From: Saccharothrix obliqua
Lineage (GTDB): Bacteria > Actinomycetota > Actinomycetes > Mycobacteriales > Pseudonocardiaceae
Length of the DNA: 64,000 bases
Reading direction: 5' to 3'
Assembly (NCBI RefSeq): GCF_019375475.1
Contig: NZ_JAHXGQ010000001.1
Coordinates: forward strand, 496,001 to 560,000
Of this stretch, positions 19,131-28,299 are shown piece by piece. The translations under genes and the position numbers were made by a program. The notes below the pieces were generated by a model that was not told where the DNA came from, searched no databases, and saw only the letters and a program-made list of their open reading frames with translations. The first letter of the stretch is position 1. Each line of letters opens with the position of its first letter.

Positions 19131-20423
19131 GTGAGTTCGCAGGTGGACAGCGCGCCGCAGCCGGCCGCGACCAAACCGACCCCGAAACCGGCGCACGCGC
19201 CCGAACCGGTGCGCCGCCGGCGTGGCAACCGCGTCGTCGCGGGCGTCGCGGGCGGTGTCGCCGACCACCTCGGCGTCGAGGTCTTCTGGGTCCGGGCGGT
19301 GTTCGCCGCGCTCACCGCGCTCAACGGCATCGGCATCGTCGCGTACGGGCTGCTGTGGTTGTTCGTGCCGCAACGCGCGGCCGACACGCCCGAGCCGACC
19401 GCCAAGCCGCAGGAGCGGCAGCAGGCGCTCGGCCTCGTCGCGCTGGGCATCGGCGCGGCCGTGGTCAGCGGTCTGCTGACCGGCCCGGTCAGCGGCTGGA
19501 TCGTGGGGCCGCTGGCGGTGGCGCTGGTCGGCGCGGCCGTGGTGTGGCGGGAGGCCGACGAGGCGCAGCGCAGGCGTTGGCGGGACGGCGCGAAGTCCGG
19601 GCTGGTCGGCACCGGCCGGGCCGGGGTGGTGCGGGTGCTGTCCGGGGTGGCGCTGGTCGCCATCGGCATCGGCGTGCTGCTGATCAGCAGCTACGGCATC
19701 GACCAGCTCCGGTTCGCGTTGCTCGCGGTGGTGGCCACGCTGGGCGGCGCGGCGGTGCTCACCGTGCCGCTGTGGATCAAGCTGATCAACGACCTGGGCG
19801 AGGAGCGCCGGGTGCGCATCCGCACCGAGGAGCGTGCCGAGATCGCCGCCCACCTGCACGACTCGGTGCTCCAGACGCTGGCCCTGATCCAGAAGCAGTC
19901 CGAGCACCCGCGTGAGGTCAAGCGGCTCGCGCGTGGCCAGGAGCGGCAGCTCCGGGACTGGCTGTACGGGCGCAGCGTGGACGAGAGCGACCGGCCGACC
20001 ACCCTGTCCGCGGCCGTCGCCAAGGCGTCCGGCGAGGTGGAGGACCAGTTCGCGCTCGCCGTGCAGCAGGTGGTCGTGGGTGACTGCGACCTCGACCACA
20101 ACCTGCTGGCCCTGGTGCAGGCGGCCCGCGAGGCGATGGTGAACGCGGCCAAGCACGCGGGTGTCGCCGAGATCAGCGTCTACGGCGAGGTGGAGCCCGA
20201 GCGGGTCGCGGTGTTCGTGCGGGACCGGGGCAAGGGCTTCGACCCGGAGCTGGTCCCGGAGGACCGGCATGGCCTCGCCGACTCCATCCGGGGGAGGATG
20301 GACCGGCACGGCGGGGAGGTCCGGCTGCGCACCACCCCCGGCGAGGGGACCGAGGTGCAGCTCTACATGCCCCGCAAGACCTCCGGCGCGGCCGGAGCAC
20401 GGAGTACGGAGGCCGGGACGTGA
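19131..20423 (+). CDS. PspC-fused histidine kinase (HisKA_3 type)
   Basis: 430 residues from GTG 19131. An N-terminal PspC domain (about 25-85, RRRGNRVVAGVAGGVADHLG) is fused to further transmembrane helices up to about 225. The dimerisation/phosphoacceptor helix has the His in EIAAHLHDSVLQTLALIQKQ. The HATPase domain shows the N-box (AAREAMVNAAKHAG), and FVRDRGKGFDP as the G1 box. This is a LiaS/DesK-class kinase. The response regulator gene overlaps its end by 4 nt (GTGA), so the pair is translationally coupled. Confidence 0.92.
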   Translation: MSSQVDSAPQPAATKPTPKPAHAPEPVRRRRGNRVVAGVAGGVADHLGVEVFWVRAVFAALTALNGIGIVAYGLLWLFVPQRAADTPEPTAKPQERQQALGLVALGIGAAVVSGLLTGPVSGWIVGPLAVALVGAAVVWREADEAQRRRWRDGAKSGLVGTGRAGVVRVLSGVALVAIGIGVLLISSYGIDQLRFALLAVVATLGGAAVLTVPLWIKLINDLGEERRVRIRTEERAEIAAHLHDSVLQTLALIQKQSEHPREVKRLARGQERQLRDWLYGRSVDESDRPTTLSAAVAKASGEVEDQFALAVQQVVVGDCDLDHNLLALVQAAREAMVNAAKHAGVAEISVYGEVEPERVAVFVRDRGKGFDPELVPEDRHGLADSIRGRMDRHGGEVRLRTTPGEGTEVQLYMPRKTSGAAGARSTEAGT

Positions 20424-21085
20424 CAGCCGAGAAGACGCCGGTGCGGGTGTTCCTGGTGGACGACCACGCGTTGTTCCGCGCCGGGGTGCGCGCGGAGCTG
20501 GACTCGATCACCGACGAGGTGGACGTGGTCGGCGAGGCGGGCTCGGTGGGCGAGGCGGTCGTCGGGATCAACCACGTCAAGCCGGACGTGGTGCTGCTGG
20601 ACGTGCACATGCCGGAGGGCGGTGGCGCGGAGGTGCTGCGGCAGGTCCGCACGACGCTGCCGGACGTGGTGTTCCTGGCGTTGTCGGTGTCCGACGCGGC
20701 CGAGGACGTGATCGCGGTGATCCGGGCGGGCGCGCGTGGCTACGTGACCAAGACGATCTCCAGCCAGGAGCTGGTGCGCGCGGTGGTGCGGGTGTCCGAC
20801 GGCGACGCCGTGTTCAGCCCCCGGCTGGCGGGTTTCGTGCTGGACGCGTTCGCCGACCGGCCCGGCGCGGCCCCCATCAGCGACCCCGAGCTGGACCTGC
20901 TGACGCCCCGCGAGCGTGACGTGCTGCGGCTGCTGGCGCGTGGCTACGCGTACAAGGAGATCGCGTCGGAGCTGTTCATCTCGGTGAAGACCGTGGAGAC
21001 CCACGTGTCGAGCGTGCTGCGCAAGACGCAGCTCTCCAACCGCTACGAGCTGTCCCGCTGGGCCTCGGACCGCAGACTGGTCTGA
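20420..21085 (+). CDS. NarL/LuxR-family response regulator, LiaR-like
   Basis: 221 residues from GTG 20420, overlapping the kinase stop. The receiver (about 8-125) keeps all key residues: acidic pair VDDH, phosphoacceptor Asp in DVVLLDVHMPEGG, conserved Ser/Thr in FLALSVSD and Lys in GYVTKTIS. A LuxR HTH occupies about 150-215 (LTPRERDVLRLLARGYAYKE, then SVKTVETHVSSVLRKTQLS). It is the cognate output of the PspC-fused kinase. Likely targets include the divergent PspC operon by analogy with LiaFSR systems; this is inference. Confidence 0.93.
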   Translation: MTAEKTPVRVFLVDDHALFRAGVRAELDSITDEVDVVGEAGSVGEAVVGINHVKPDVVLLDVHMPEGGGAEVLRQVRTTLPDVVFLALSVSDAAEDVIAVIRAGARGYVTKTISSQELVRAVVRVSDGDAVFSPRLAGFVLDAFADRPGAAPISDPELDLLTPRERDVLRLLARGYAYKEIASELFISVKTVETHVSSVLRKTQLSNRYELSRWASDRRLV

Positions 21086-21105
21086 GGCCCGGCGGGTTTG
21101 TGATC

Positions 21106-21142
21106 GCATCGACGCGCATCGGCCCCGGTGGGACGTCGATGC
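21106..21142 (+). terminator. Probable terminator after the response regulator
   Basis: A perfect 9-bp stem (GCATCGACG and CGTCGATGC) with a 19-nt loop lies 20 nt past the stop. A 14-bp direct repeat (TGAGGCCCGGCGGG) occurs at 21083 and 21166, flanking the hairpin. The rest of this 210-bp spacer holds nothing else recognised. Confidence 0.55.
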
Positions 21143-21296
21143 GCGGAGTTCCGCGCCCGCCGGTGTGAGGCCCGGCGGGACTCGGGTCGGTTTCCCCTGC
21201 CGACGCGCGCCGAGGCGCCGTCGCCGACCCGTTCGACCGGGTCGCCCACCGTCCCCCGGGATCCCCTGGCGCTCCGGGAGGAGGTCGGCGACCGGG

Positions 21297-21707
21297 TCAG
21301 TTGGTGGAGACCAGCTTGGCCAGCTCGCGGTCGAAGTCGATCCAGAGGTCCTCCTCGCCGGGCTGGACCACGTCGTAGGTGAGGTCCAGGAACTCGGCGA
21401 TGTCCTCGGCACGAGCGGACAGGATGGCGAACCCGGTGGGCGCGTTCAGCTCCAGCAGGACGCGCTCGGGGTCGTCGGCGGCGGGCCGGACCAGGATGTC
21501 GCCCTCGCCGGACGCGGTCAGCAGGCCGTCGGCCAGCAGGTCGCGGGCGAAGATCCACTCGACCTTGCCCTGACCGGTGTGGAACAGGACGGCGACCGCG
21601 TACGGGTCCTCGGGTTCGTAGTGCAGCTCGGCTTCCACCGGTGCCGGCGCGACCCCCGGGACCAGGAGGTGGAACGTGGTGCTGGCGGTGATGCTCTCGG
21701 CGCTCAT
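21297..21707 (-). CDS. SsgA/SsgB-family sporulation and cell-division regulator
   Basis: 136 residues from ATG 21707, chosen because GGAAGGA lies 8-9 nt upstream. It carries the SALP family core: ELHYEPEDPYAVAVLFHTGQ, VEWIFARDLLADGL and the GEGDILVRP segment. SALP proteins control septum placement; SsgB recruits FtsZ in Streptomyces. The length and sequence match SsgB-type single-domain proteins. Only one copy is in the window. Its company with BldM-like, WhiB and SigD genes fits a developmental regulator. It is transcribed alone. Confidence 0.9.
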   Translation of the reverse strand: MSAESITASTTFHLLVPGVAPAPVEAELHYEPEDPYAVAVLFHTGQGKVEWIFARDLLADGLLTASGEGDILVRPAADDPERVLLELNAPTGFAILSARAEDIAEFLDLTYDVVQPGEEDLWIDFDRELAKLVSTN

Positions 21708-21889
21708 GGTTGTGGAGTCCTTCCCGTGTTTCACCCTCACTGGAGAGGAGACGTCCGGGGAGGCGATTCGGGACGTGGTTCGCCCGAACACCACGCGATC
21801 GGGGGAGACCTGGCTCTCAGGTCCACCCGTTTGCCCACATCGCCCGTCTCAGATGGCCATACCGGTGAGTAACCCAGCGTTATCGCAGG

Positions 21890-22813
21890 TCACTTGAGCG
21901 TAGTCACCGGAGCGCGGTCGGTCGGAATGATCGCGGTCGCGGGCTGCTTGCGGGTCAGCGCGACGCCCACCAGGACCACGACCATGCCCACCACGACCCG
22001 CACGCCGATCGCTTCGCCGAGGAACGCCGCGCCCAGCAGGACGGACACCACGGGCAGCAGGTAGCCGACGGTCGTGGCGTTCGTCGCGCCCTCGTCCTCG
22101 ATCAGCCGGTAGTTCAGGACGAACGCGAAGCCGGTGCCGAACACGCCGAGCACCGCCACGGCGACCAGCGGCTGCCAGCTCAGGTGCACCGGCTGGAGCC
22201 CGCCGACCGGCACGGCCAGCGCGGTGAGCCCGCTCGCCGCGGTGAGCTGCGCGGCGGAGAGCTGCATGGACGACATGCCGCGCCCGGAGATCGTGCGGCC
22301 GATGTAGGTGTAGGCGACCGCGTACGACGCGGCGGCGGCCAGGCACGCCAGCGCGCCCCAGCTCGCGAGGCCCGCCTTCTCCCACGGCGCGAAGATCAGC
22401 AGGGTGCCCGCGAAGCCCAGCCCCAGCCCCGCGAGCCGCGCCGGGTGCCGCTGCCGCTCGAAGCCCAGCAGCAGGCCGATCGCGAGCGTCCACAGCGGCG
22501 TGGTGGCGTTCAGGACGCCCGCGACGCCGGAGTCGACGGTCTGCTCACCGATCGCGAACAGGATGAACGGGATGGCGTTGGCGAACGTCGCCGCGACCAG
22601 CAGGTGCCGCCACGCGGTCCGGCCGCGCGGCAGCCGCTGCCCGCGCACGTGGAGCAGGACGACCAGCACCGCCGCGCCGAGCAGGGTGCGCACGAGGGCG
22701 ATCTGCACCGGGGACAGGCCGGTCAGCGCGATCTTGATCCAGAGGAAGCTGGAACCCCAGAGCAGGGCGAGGACACCCATCCTGATCAACGTCCCGGGAC
22801 TGTTCACCGGCAC
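21890..22813 (-). CDS. EamA/DMT-family exporter
   Basis: About 307 residues from GTG 22813 (GTG 22807 is equally possible). Ten predicted membrane helices form two EamA repeats (ALLWGSSFLWIKIALTGLSP in the first; ACLAAAASYAVAYTYIGR starts the second). Such proteins export amino acids or small metabolites. It is divergent from a LysR regulator gene 76 bp away, the usual arrangement in which the regulator controls the exporter. The substrate cannot be read from the sequence. Confidence 0.9.
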   Translation of the reverse strand: MPVNSPGTLIRMGVLALLWGSSFLWIKIALTGLSPVQIALVRTLLGAAVLVVLLHVRGQRLPRGRTAWRHLLVAATFANAIPFILFAIGEQTVDSGVAGVLNATTPLWTLAIGLLLGFERQRHPARLAGLGLGFAGTLLIFAPWEKAGLASWGALACLAAAASYAVAYTYIGRTISGRGMSSMQLSAAQLTAASGLTALAVPVGGLQPVHLSWQPLVAVAVLGVFGTGFAFVLNYRLIEDEGATNATTVGYLLPVVSVLLGAAFLGEAIGVRVVVGMVVVLVGVALTRKQPATAIIPTDRAPVTTLK

Positions 22814-22843
22814 ACTTTGCGCGCGGGCGACCCAACAGCACAA

Positions 22844-22859
22844 GTGAATAATTCTGCAC
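22844..22859. promoter_or_regulatory. Candidate LysR operator
   Basis: GTGAATAATTCTGCAC is an imperfect palindrome (12 of 16 positions symmetric) and AT-rich in a GC-rich background. It sits between the divergent exporter and LysR starts, where a LysR-type autoregulatory site is expected. Confidence 0.4.
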
Positions 22860-22889
22860 GTCCCTTAAGCTGAGCTGTACGATTCGGAC

Positions 22890-23786
22890 ATGTTGGACGT
22901 GCGACGAATGCAGGTGCTCCGGGCCGTGGTCACGACCGGCTCCATCACCGCCGCGGCGGTCAACCTCGGCTACACCCCGTCCGCGATCAGCCAGCAGGTC
23001 GCGGCCCTGGAGAAGCAGGCCGGGCTGCCGCTGCTGGACCGCGTCGGCCGCGGCGTGCGGCCCACCGTCGCGGGTCGGCTGCTCACCGAGCACGCCGCCC
23101 GGATCACCGACCGGCTGGTGGAGGCCGAGGCCGCGCTGGCGGACCTGCGGGAGGGTCGCACGGGTCGCCTGCGGGTCCGCTACTTCGCCACCGCCGGCGC
23201 CGCCCTCGTGCCGCCCGCCGTCGCCGCGTTCCGGGCCCGGCACGCCGACGTGCGGCTGGACCTGCGGCTGACCGAGCCGGACGACCCGCTGGCCGAGGTC
23301 GAGGCCGGTCGGGCGGACGTGGCGTTGTGCGTGTTCGCCCGCCTCGCCGAGCCGCCGCGCGGCGTGCACGTCGAGCACCTGCTGGATGACCCGTACCTGG
23401 CGGTCCTGCCGCGTGGGCACGACCTGGCGCGCAAGCGGGTGCTCGACCTGGCCGACCTGGCCGGGCAGCCGTGGGTGGACGCCGCGAACCCGCCGGGACC
23501 GTGCCGGGACATCGTGGTCGACGCCTGCGCGGCGGCCGGGTTCACGCCGAACCTGGTGGTGGAGGCCGACGACTACCCGACCGCGCAGGGCTTCGTGGCC
23601 GCCGGGCTCGGGGTCACCATCGTGCCCAAGCTCGGGCTGGGCGTCGTGCACCCGGGCGTGGTGGTCCGCAAGCTGCGGCGTCCCGAGCCGAACCGCGCGA
23701 TCGGCGCGGCGGTCCGCGTGGACACCCTCACCTCACCCGCCGTGCGGACACTGCTGTCCGCCCTCCGCACCGCGGCCGCGGGCTGA
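22890..23786 (+). CDS. LysR-family transcriptional regulator
   Basis: 298 residues. The N-terminal HTH (MQVLRAVVTTGSITAAAVNL, then YTPSAISQQVAALEKQAG) is canonical for LysR, and the effector-binding domain runs from about 90 to the end (RLRVRYFATAGAALVPPAVA). It probably regulates the divergent EamA exporter in response to the exported or a related metabolite, the common logic for such pairs. The effector is unknown. Confidence 0.93.
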   Translation: MLDVRRMQVLRAVVTTGSITAAAVNLGYTPSAISQQVAALEKQAGLPLLDRVGRGVRPTVAGRLLTEHAARITDRLVEAEAALADLREGRTGRLRVRYFATAGAALVPPAVAAFRARHADVRLDLRLTEPDDPLAEVEAGRADVALCVFARLAEPPRGVHVEHLLDDPYLAVLPRGHDLARKRVLDLADLAGQPWVDAANPPGPCRDIVVDACAAAGFTPNLVVEADDYPTAQGFVAAGLGVTIVPKLGLGVVHPGVVVRKLRRPEPNRAIGAAVRVDTLTSPAVRTLLSALRTAAAG

Positions 23787-24094
23787 CGCCGCCGGGCTTC
23801 GGCTGTCGCGGGCGCTTGGTGCCGTGTGGTTTCGCTGCCCGGTCGGTGCCCGGTGCCTGGTCGCGTCGCTTGCCGTCCTGGGCCGTGGTCGTCGGCCGAT
23901 CCCGCCGCCGGCGTGGTGCGGTGCGTGCCGCTGGTCGGTGCCCGGTGCCTGGTCGCGTCGCTTGCCGTCCTGGGCCGCGGCCGTCGGCCGATCCCGCAGC
24001 CGGCGTGGTGCGGTGCGCGCTGCCGGTCGGCCGCCCCCAACCCAGGCGGCCCGCCGCCGGCGCGGAGACCCCGCGTGGCGGCGGCCGGCACCGG
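23787..24094. repeat. Non-coding spacer with a 92-bp tandem duplication
   Basis: The 308 bp between the LysR gene and the kinase stop carry two near-identical 92-bp units: 23841-23932 and 23933-24024, with a third partial start at 24025. Each begins GGTCGGTGCCCGGTGCCTGG. The copies differ at a handful of positions. No convincing ORF uses the region, since the flanking genes end into it from both sides. A degenerate related segment precedes the first unit. Confidence 0.8.
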
Positions 24095-25663
24095 CTAGGA
24101 CTTGCTGATCGACTGCTCCTTGTCGATGAACAGCCCCTGGTTCTCCCACTTCAACGCGATCAGCTTGCGCTCGTGGGACGTCGAGCCGTCCTTCATCCCG
24201 AACGCGAGGTCGACCTCGTACGCGTACTCCGAGTTGAGCCTCATGTTGGTCAGCTCGACCGACTTCACGAGGTCCCACCAGCCCTTGTACCGGTCGTAGC
24301 CGCCGGCGGCGGCCTTCATGTCCGCGGTGAGCCGGTTGAAGCCCTCGTCGACGTTCGTCGGCATGAGCGCGAAGTAGTCCCGGATCGTCTGCTCCATCTG
24401 CGCCGCGGTCGGATCCGTGGTGATCTTGGGCGGCGGGGTGACGGTCTTCTCCGTCGACGTCGCGGACGGCTCGCCGCCGCCCGCCTGCTTGGGCTGCGTG
24501 GTCGGCGTGCCACCCGCCTGGTCGTCGGTGCTGCCGCCACCGCTGGTCAGCACGCTCGCCAGCAGGATGCCGACCACGGCGGCGGCCACGATGGCCAGCG
24601 CGGTGACCACCGTGGAGCGCTTGCTCTTGGCCAGGCCGCGACCGGCCGGGCGGGGTGCGGCGGCTGGTCGCGCGGCCGGCTTCGGCGCGGCGGCCGGGCG
24701 GGGCGGCGTGTGCGCGGGCGCGACGCGGGTCGCGGCGGGCGCGGGCGTCACCGGGCGGGTCGCCGCGGCGGGCGGCACGGGCGTGCCCCGCCACGACGGC
24801 GGGTTGTGCTGCGGCAGCGCCACCGGGAACTCGGGCGCGGCACGGCCGGCGGCCACGGCGGCGAGCGCCTCCTTGGCCTCGGCCATGGTCGGCCGGTCCT
24901 CCGGCTCGGCACGCAGCAGGCGCATCAGCAACGCGGTCAGCGGACCGGCCTGCTTGGGCGGCGTGACCTTGCCCGACGCGACCTGGTGCAGCAGCGCGAT
25001 GGTGTTCTCGTTCAACCCGAACGGCGGCATCCCCTCGACCGCCGCGTACAACGTCGAGCCCAGCGAGAACACGTCCGACGGCGGACCGGGGTCGTAGCCC
25101 TTCGCGACCTCCGGCGCCAGGTAGGCGGGCGTGCCGGCGAGCATCCCGGTGGCCGTGACGGTGACGTCGCCGGTCGCGCGGGAGATGCCGAAGTCGGTGA
25201 TCTTCACCGTGCCGTCGTCGCCGAGCAGCACGTTGCCGGGCTTGATGTCGCGGTGCACGATGCCCGCGTTGTGCGCGGCGGCCAGCGCCGACGCGACCTG
25301 CGAGCCGATGGCGGCCACCTCGCGCGGCGGCAGCGTGCCCCGCTCGGACAGCACCGTGGACAGGCTGTGCGACGGCAGGTACTCCATCACCAGCCACGGC
25401 TGCCCGTCGTCCTCGGCGACGTCGTAGACGGCGATGGCGTGCGGGTGCTGCAACCGGGCCGCGATGCGGCCCTCGCGCATCGCGCGGCGCTTCGCCTCGT
25501 CGGTGTCCGCCTCGGCCAGCCCCGGCTGGAGGAGCAGTTGCTTCACGGCGACGGTGCGGTGCAGGCGCTCGTCGTGCGCCTGCCAGACGATGCCCATGGC
25601 TCCGCTGCCGATCCGCCGGCCCAGTCGGTAGCGGCCGGCAACCAGGCGGCCATCGTCGGTCAC
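24095..25663 (-). CDS. Transmembrane Ser/Thr protein kinase with extracellular NTF2-like domain
   Basis: 522 residues from GTG 25663. Kinase domain 10-275: glycine loop RIGSGAMGIVW, Lys41, catalytic HRDIKPGN (Asp139), DFG at 157-159 and PAYLAPE at 179-185. An Ala/Pro-rich juxtamembrane linker (280-345) leads to one transmembrane helix at about 351-373. The extracellular part is a Thr/Gln/Lys linker and a C-terminal ~95-residue domain (MEQTIRDYFALMPTNVDEGF onward) that looks SnoaL/NTF2-like. It lies 112 nt downstream of a second kinase on the same strand. The same external domain appears in the non-kinase membrane protein at 28300-29058. Confidence 0.93.
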   Translation of the reverse strand: MTDDGRLVAGRYRLGRRIGSGAMGIVWQAHDERLHRTVAVKQLLLQPGLAEADTDEAKRRAMREGRIAARLQHPHAIAVYDVAEDDGQPWLVMEYLPSHSLSTVLSERGTLPPREVAAIGSQVASALAAAHNAGIVHRDIKPGNVLLGDDGTVKITDFGISRATGDVTVTATGMLAGTPAYLAPEVAKGYDPGPPSDVFSLGSTLYAAVEGMPPFGLNENTIALLHQVASGKVTPPKQAGPLTALLMRLLRAEPEDRPTMAEAKEALAAVAAGRAAPEFPVALPQHNPPSWRGTPVPPAAATRPVTPAPAATRVAPAHTPPRPAAAPKPAARPAAAPRPAGRGLAKSKRSTVVTALAIVAAAVVGILLASVLTSGGGSTDDQAGGTPTTQPKQAGGGEPSATSTEKTVTPPPKITTDPTAAQMEQTIRDYFALMPTNVDEGFNRLTADMKAAAGGYDRYKGWWDLVKSVELTNMRLNSEYAYEVDLAFGMKDGSTSHERKLIALKWENQGLFIDKEQSISKS

Positions 25664-25775
25664 AGGTGCTCCAAAGCTGCTCGGACTGGATCAGTGGCGA
25701 ACACCGGTGACATCGCCACAAGGACAGGAGACGTTGCGGCACCCGGTGGGTTCGCCGTCCACCTTACGAGGTTCG

Positions 25776-27104
25776 TCAGCTGCCCTGTGCAGCCTCTGAA
25801 GTCGTGGGTGCGACGGAGGTGGTCTGTTTCGGCGTGGTCACCGGCACCGTCGTGGTGGTCGTGGTGGTCGTGGTCGTCGTAGTGGTGGTCGTGGTCGTCG
25901 TGGTGGTGGTCGTGGTCGGGATCGGCTCGTCGGTCGTCACCTCCACCGGCACCGTGGTGGTGGTCACCGGCGCGGTGGTGGTGGTCGTGGGCGGCGTGGT
26001 CGAGGAGCTGGTGTTGCTCGCCGGCGGCACCTTCGGCTGCTCGGCGTCGAACACGCCCAGCAGGACCAGCAGGAAACCGAGCAGCAGCAGGCTGCCCAGC
26101 ACCACGGCGGCGACCACCAGCGGCCTGGTGTTGCCGTCCTTGGTGGGTGGCGGCGCCGCCACCGGGGTGGTCGGGCCGGACGTGCGCGGGCCCGGCCGCA
26201 CCACGCGGGTCCGGTCCGCGTCCAGCACGGTCGTCGCGCCGGCCGCGGGCACCGCCGCCGGCGCGAGGCCGGCCACGGTCCCGGCGCGCCCGTTGGCGAC
26301 CGCGTTGAGCATGTCCCGCGCCTGGGCCATGGTCGGCCGGTCGGCGGGGTCGTAGCTCAGCAGCGCCAGCAGGACGTCGGTCAGCGGCCCCTCGGTGGTC
26401 GGCGGGTTGATCCGCCCGGCGGCCACGGCGTGCAGCACGCCCAGGGTGTTCTCGCTGAGCCCGAACGGCGGCTCGCCCTCGGCCGCCGCGTACAGCGTGG
26501 AACCGAGGGAGAACACGTCCGAGGCGGGCGTGGGGTCCTGCCCGCGGGCGATCTCCGGCGCGAGGTACGCGGGCGTGCCGGCGATCAGGCCGGTCTTGGT
26601 CACCGTGACGTCGTCGCTGGCGCGGGAGATGCCGAAGTCGGTGATCTTCACCAGGCCGTTGTCGGCGAGCAGCACGTTGCCGGGCTTCACGTCCCGGTGC
26701 ACGATGCCCGCCGCGTGCGCGGCGGCCAGCGCGGCGGCGGCCTGCGCGCCGATCCGCGCCACCTCCACCGGCTCCAGCGGCGCGTGCTCGGCCATCGTGT
26801 CGGCCAGGCTGCGGGACTGGAGGTACTCCATGACCAGGCACGGAGCGCCGTTCTCCTCGACCACGTCGTAGACGGCGATCGCGTTGGGGTGGTGCAGCTT
26901 GGCCGCGATCCGGCCCTCGCGCATGGCGCGCTGGATGGCCTCGTCCTGCTCGGTGGCGTCGAGGCTGGGCTGGAGCAGCAGCTGCTTGATCGCGACGATC
27001 CGACCCAGGCGCTCGTCCTGGGCCCGCCAGACGACGCCCATGGCGCCGCTGCCGATCCGGTCCAGGAAGCGGTAGCGCTCGGCGATCAGCTTGCCGTCGG
27101 TCAC
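25776..27104 (-). CDS. Transmembrane Ser/Thr protein kinase with poly-Thr tail
   Basis: 442 residues from GTG 27104 with a GAGGTGG ribosome site. The kinase domain (10-275) is complete: RIGSGAMGVVW, Lys40, HRDVKPGN (Asp138), DFG 156-158. It is clearly a paralogue of the downstream kinase (AREGRIAAKLHHPNAIAVYD). One transmembrane helix lies at about 322-346. The extracellular segment is short, with no folded domain: a Pro/Thr stretch containing about 23 consecutive Thr residues. Such a tail is a likely target for O-mannosylation in actinobacteria. The contrast with its neighbour suggests loss or absence of the sensor domain. Confidence 0.92.
   Translation of the reverse strand: MTDGKLIAERYRFLDRIGSGAMGVVWRAQDERLGRIVAIKQLLLQPSLDATEQDEAIQRAMREGRIAAKLHHPNAIAVYDVVEENGAPCLVMEYLQSRSLADTMAEHAPLEPVEVARIGAQAAAALAAAHAAGIVHRDVKPGNVLLADNGLVKITDFGISRASDDVTVTKTGLIAGTPAYLAPEIARGQDPTPASDVFSLGSTLYAAAEGEPPFGLSENTLGVLHAVAAGRINPPTTEGPLTDVLLALLSYDPADRPTMAQARDMLNAVANGRAGTVAGLAPAAVPAAGATTVLDADRTRVVRPGPRTSGPTTPVAAPPPTKDGNTRPLVVAAVVLGSLLLLGFLLVLLGVFDAEQPKVPPASNTSSSTTPPTTTTTAPVTTTTVPVEVTTDEPIPTTTTTTTTTTTTTTTTTTTTTTTVPVTTPKQTTSVAPTTSEAAQGS
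25848..25916. repeat. Trinucleotide microsatellite encoding poly-Thr
   Basis: On the plus strand about 23 consecutive GGT/CGT triplets (one AGT) read as Thr codons ACC/ACG/ACT on the minus strand. The tract is in frame within the kinase gene, so slippage would change only tail length. Confidence 0.9.
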
Positions 27105-27352
27105 CGGACCACCTCGCTGGGGCGCTGCGCGACCGCGGCATGGGCAGCAGGTCTCACGCTCGGGCTCCTCGTCGTGCGGATCGGTGCGCGGACAGCCTAC
27201 CCCGGCGGTGACGACGGCTTTCGGACCGTCGCGCAGGTCACGCGAGCTACGTTCAGACCGGGAAGGGATACCCGAAAGCGCCGCCTGAGGCCACCTGTTC
27301 GGGTGAAGATCGCGCGATTTGGGTCCGAACGGCCCAGCGGGCGGGGACCGGG

Positions 27353-28141
27353 CTACCGAGCCGGCGCGAAGAAGTCGAAACCACCGATGGGTTCGAGGAT
27401 CTCGCCGAGGTCGACCCCGACGTCGAGGCCGGGCGAGGTGGTGGTGGGCGGCGCGGTGGTGCCGGAGGAGGGCGGCGGCGCGACGTCCGTCGACGGGGGC
27501 GCCACGGGCGTGCTGCTGGTCGGCGGCGGCGTCTCGCTGCTCGGGGGCGGCGTGCTGGTGGTCGGCGGCGCGGCGGGCGGCTCCTCGACCGGCGGCGGTG
27601 CCTGCTCGGTCGTGGTGGTCGGCGCGGGCCGCGGCTGCTGGGTGACGCGCGGGCGGGGCTGCTGGGTGTTCGGCGCGGCGGTCGACGCGGTGGTCGCGTC
27701 GGTGGTCTCGGCCACCTTCGGCGCGGCCTGCTGCGGCTTGGCGGCGGCCAGGTCCATCCCCACGGTGTTGGTGCTGCGCGCGGCCTGGCGGGCGTCGTAC
27801 CTGACCTCGGCGAGCGGGCGCTCGTCGGGCGACGACAGCAGGTTGGACGCGGTGAACGCGACCGTGCCCGCGAGGACCACGCCGCCGCTCGCCAGGGCGA
27901 CCAGCTTCGGCACGGAGAACCCGCCGCCGCGCTCCTCCTCGCCCGCCCGGCCCTCCCGGCGCAGCAGCTCGGTGATGTGCAGCTCGCGGCCGGACAGGTC
28001 GGTGGGCCGGAACCGCACGGTCTCCTCGTCGGTGATGCGCGGGATCGGCTGCGTCTCCGCTTCGCGCCGGGCGATCAGCTCCGCGACGGACAGCTGGGCC
28101 GTCGAGCTGTCCCACCGACGGCGTTTGTCGTCGTTCGACAC
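27353..28141 (-). CDS. Single-pass membrane protein with SVAELI motif and Pro/Thr-rich exterior
   Basis: 262 residues from GTG 28141. The cytoplasmic N-terminus (1-85) contains SVAELIARREAET and ITELLRREGRAG, related to a motif in the next upstream gene. One transmembrane helix lies at about 90-108 (LVALASGGVVLAGTVAFTAS). The exterior is almost wholly Pro/Thr/Ser/Ala low-complexity sequence ending in a short hydrophobic tail (GEILEPIGGFDFFAPAR). No known domain is recognised. It lies upstream of the two kinases on the same strand with a 248-bp gap. Confidence 0.75.
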   Translation of the reverse strand: MSNDDKRRRWDSSTAQLSVAELIARREAETQPIPRITDEETVRFRPTDLSGRELHITELLRREGRAGEEERGGGFSVPKLVALASGGVVLAGTVAFTASNLLSSPDERPLAEVRYDARQAARSTNTVGMDLAAAKPQQAAPKVAETTDATTASTAAPNTQQPRPRVTQQPRPAPTTTTEQAPPPVEEPPAAPPTTSTPPPSSETPPPTSSTPVAPPSTDVAPPPSSGTTAPPTTTSPGLDVGVDLGEILEPIGGFDFFAPAR

Positions 28142-28299
28142 CGGAGGTCACCTTTCCCGGAAGTGCTGATGCGCTACCGACCGGGAACATGGATACCGAA
28201 TCGTGACCGAATCCGTAACCCCTTCGGTGGAACTTTCCTCGTCAACAACCAGATTTGTCTACGATCCGTGACGGAGCCCGTCGTGGTTGTCACGCTGCG

